Notes under the pieces: model-generated
Told to the model about the DNA's origin: nothing
What the model saw: only the letters and a program-made list of their open reading frames with translations
Database searches by the model: none
In this document: piece after piece, positions 62,287 to 64,000 of the stretch
Position numbering within the stretch: position 1 is the first letter of the stretch
How the letters are laid out: every line of letters starts with the position of its first letter
Made by a program: the position numbers and the translations under genes
Source of the DNA: Nocardia fluminea
Lineage (GTDB): Bacteria > Actinomycetota > Actinomycetes > Mycobacteriales > Mycobacteriaceae
Direction of reading: 5' to 3'
DNA length: 64,000 bases
Assembly: GCF_002846365.1 (NCBI RefSeq)
Contig: NZ_PJMW01000002.1
Span: forward strand, 4,836,001-4,900,000

Positions 62287-63337
62287 CATGTCGTACGCGG
62301 CGGTGCCGCTGCAGTGGGTGGGGCCTGTGCGCATTACCGGAAATGTCGTCGACGACGCCGTCGACGTCCCCCTCGCCACCTACGAAACCCCGCTGTGGCC
62401 CTCGGTCGGGCGCGGTGCGCGCATCAGCACCCTGGCCGAGAAGGGCATCGTCGCGACGCTGATCGACGAGCGGATGACGCGCTCGATCCTGCTGGAGGCC
62501 GACGACGCCTACACCGCCTACACCACGGTCCAGCAGCTGGAAGGGCGGATGGCCGAGCTCCAGGAGGTGGTCGCGGGCAGCAGCCGTTTCGCCCGGCTCA
62601 TCGACCTGCACCATCAGATCACCGGCAATCTGCTGTTCCTGCGGTTCGAGTTCACCACCGGTGACGCGGCGGGCCACAACATGGCGACCCTGGCCAGCGA
62701 CCACCTGATGGACCACATCCTGTCGACTATGCCCGGGGTGCGCTACGGCTCGATCTCGGGCAACTACTGCACCGACAAGAAGGCCACCGCCGTCAACGGC
62801 ATCCTCGGTCGCGGCAAGAACGTGATCACCGAACTGCTCATCCCGCGCGAGGTGGTCGAGCAGCGGCTGCACACCACCGCGGCGCAGGTGACCCAGCTCA
62901 ATATCCGCAAGAACCTGATCGGCACCCTGCTGGCGGGTGGAATCCGTTCCGCCAACGCGCATTACGCCAACATGCTGCTCGCCTACTACCTGGCGACCGG
63001 CCAGGACGCCGCCAATATCGTCGAAGGATCCCAGGGCATCACCCATGCCGAGGATCGTGACGGCGACCTGTACTTCTCGTGCACCCTGCCCAACCTGATC
63101 GTGGGCACGGTCGGCAACGGCAAGCACGCGAGTTTCGTCGACGAGAACCTGGAACGCCTCGGCTGCCGCGAAGACCGGCAGCCCGGCGAGAACGCCCGGC
63201 GCCTGGCGGTGATCGGGGCGGCCACCGTGTTGTGCGGGGAACTGTCGCTGATGGCGGCACAGACCAATCGCGGTGAATTGATGCGTGCCCATACCCAATT
63301 CGAGCGGTCCACCACGAGCAACGGAAGCCCACGATGA
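62279..63337 (+). CDS. hmgR: hydroxymethylglutaryl-CoA reductase
   Basis: A 352-residue catalytic domain that reduces HMG-CoA to mevalonate with NADPH. Seen are the catalytic Glu region LYATYETPLWPSVGRG-type block (PLATYETPLWPSVGRG), FEFTTGDAAGHNMATLASDH, GNYCTDKKATAVNG (catalytic Lys) and EGSQGITHAEDRDGDLYFSC. There is no membrane domain, as in the soluble bacterial enzymes of Streptomyces mevalonate clusters. GGGAG precedes the ATG. Confidence 0.95.
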   Translation: MNDMSYAAVPLQWVGPVRITGNVVDDAVDVPLATYETPLWPSVGRGARISTLAEKGIVATLIDERMTRSILLEADDAYTAYTTVQQLEGRMAELQEVVAGSSRFARLIDLHHQITGNLLFLRFEFTTGDAAGHNMATLASDHLMDHILSTMPGVRYGSISGNYCTDKKATAVNGILGRGKNVITELLIPREVVEQRLHTTAAQVTQLNIRKNLIGTLLAGGIRSANAHYANMLLAYYLATGQDAANIVEGSQGITHAEDRDGDLYFSCTLPNLIVGTVGNGKHASFVDENLERLGCREDRQPGENARRLAVIGAATVLCGELSLMAAQTNRGELMRAHTQFERSTTSNGSPR

Positions 63338-64000
63338 CAACTACACCGGTCGGTATCCACGACCTCTCGTTCGCCACCACCCACTACGCCCTCGACCACG
63401 CCGTCCTCGCCGAGCGACTCGGCGTGGACCGCGACAAGTTCTATCTCGGCATCGGCCAGGAGAAGATGAGCGTCGCCGCCGCGGACGAGGACATCGTCAC
63501 CATCGCCGCGGCCGCCGCCAAGCCGATCCTGGAACGGCACGGTACCGACAACATCCGCACCGTGCTGCTGGCCACCGAGACCGGTGTCGACCAGTCCAAA
63601 GCCGCCGCGCTGTACCTGCATTCGCTGATCGGGCTGCCCAATGCCGCCCGGGTCGTCGAGCTCAAGCAGGCGTGCTACGGCGGTACGGCGGGTCTGCAGT
63701 TCGCGGCGGGTCTGATCGCCCGCGATCCGTCCCAGCGTGTGCTGGTCATCGCCGCCGACATCGCGAAGTACGAACTCGACACCCCGGGCGAGCCGACCCA
63801 GGGTGCCGCGGCTGTCGCGATGCTGGTCACCGCGGACCCGGCGATTCTGGCGCTGGACCCGATCTCGGGCCTCTACAGCGCCGACATCATGGACTTCTGG
63901 CGTCCGAACTACCGCACCGAGGCCATCGTCGACGGCAAGACCTCGGTCAACGCCTACCAGAAGGCAGCCCAGGAGGCGTGGTCGGACTATCGCCGCCAGG
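63334..64000 (+). CDS. hmgS: hydroxymethylglutaryl-CoA synthase, cut by the right edge
   Basis: The first 222 codons of HMG-CoA synthase, which condenses acetyl-CoA with acetoacetyl-CoA. The N-terminus reads GIHDLSFATTHYALDHAVLA; the thiolase-fold nucleophile is Cys114 in VVELKQACYGGTAGLQ, with the general base Glu expected in TETGVDQSKAAALYLH. The ATG at 63334 overlaps the reductase stop (ATGA). The gene continues past the window; what follows it is not visible. Confidence 0.93.
   Translation, partial: MTTTPVGIHDLSFATTHYALDHAVLAERLGVDRDKFYLGIGQEKMSVAAADEDIVTIAAAAAKPILERHGTDNIRTVLLATETGVDQSKAAALYLHSLIGLPNAARVVELKQACYGGTAGLQFAAGLIARDPSQRVLVIAADIAKYELDTPGEPTQGAAAVAMLVTADPAILALDPISGLYSADIMDFWRPNYRTEAIVDGKTSVNAYQKAAQEAWSDYRRQ

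Overview
The window is high-GC (roughly 70%) DNA with dense genes, frequent GTG starts and ATGA/GTGA stop-start overlaps. Gene content (RecBCD, HelR with a rifamycin-associated element, type II NADH dehydrogenase, F420-dependent luciferase-like oxidoreductase, GabD2-like dehydrogenase, actinobacterial Hut enzymes) points to a mycolic-acid actinobacterium, most probably Nocardia or a close relative. This assignment is inference; there is no rRNA or other marker gene in the window.

Layout. 0-7 kb: small metabolic and transport genes (alpha/beta hydrolase, hotdog thioesterase, MDR oxidoreductase, DUF418 membrane protein, methyltransferase) and a divergent TetR / 14-TM MFS exporter pair with a double operator. 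7-9.3 kb: urease accessory genes ureF-ureG-ureD without structural genes. 9.3-13.1 kb: a secreted protein, NDH-2, a secreted beta-lactamase-like serine hydrolase and a small hypothetical gene. 13.3-22 kb: recC-recB-recD as an overlapping operon. 22-26.5 kb: response regulator, histidine kinase and a DUF4173-type membrane protein with a minisatellite-encoded Pro/Thr region. 26.5-29.8 kb: TetR regulator divergent from a GabD2-like aldehyde dehydrogenase and an SDR. 30-38.5 kb: PrmC-like methyltransferase, DUF218 protein, folD, a proline-rich membrane protein, L,D-transpeptidase, HxlR regulator with a quinone oxidoreductase, a cyclodeaminase-family protein and an F420 oxidoreductase. 38.5-42.8 kb: stand-alone STAS protein, a SulP transporter broken by a frameshift, and a cation:proton antiporter preceded by two paralogous TrkA-C regulators.

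42.9-51.7 kb is a complete histidine-utilisation locus. HutH, HutU, HutI and HutG convert histidine through urocanate, imidazolonepropionate and formiminoglutamate to glutamate. The GntR/UTRA repressor HutC probably acts at two near-identical operator boxes, one between hutI and hutH and one between hutU and hutC. helR, encoding an RNA-polymerase-recycling ATPase, lies inside this locus and has a rifamycin-associated element upstream.

From 53.8 kb to the right edge runs one tightly packed, translationally coupled operon: polyprenyl diphosphate synthase, a squalene-synthase-like protein, a His-box membrane desaturase/hydroxylase, an ICMT/NnrU-like membrane methyltransferase, then a whole mevalonate pathway (mevalonate kinase, diphosphomevalonate decarboxylase, phosphomevalonate kinase, type 2 IPP isomerase, HMG-CoA reductase, HMG-CoA synthase cut by the edge). 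The mevalonate genes would supply IPP/DMAPP, the prenyl synthase would extend it, the squalene-synthase-like enzyme would couple or rearrange prenyl diphosphates, and the membrane oxidase and methyltransferase would tailor the product. I do not recognise the product; this is the best candidate in the window for an undescribed system. It is preceded by about 0.8 kb of gene-free DNA with several palindromes and by two small genes of unknown function next to a lower-GC patch.
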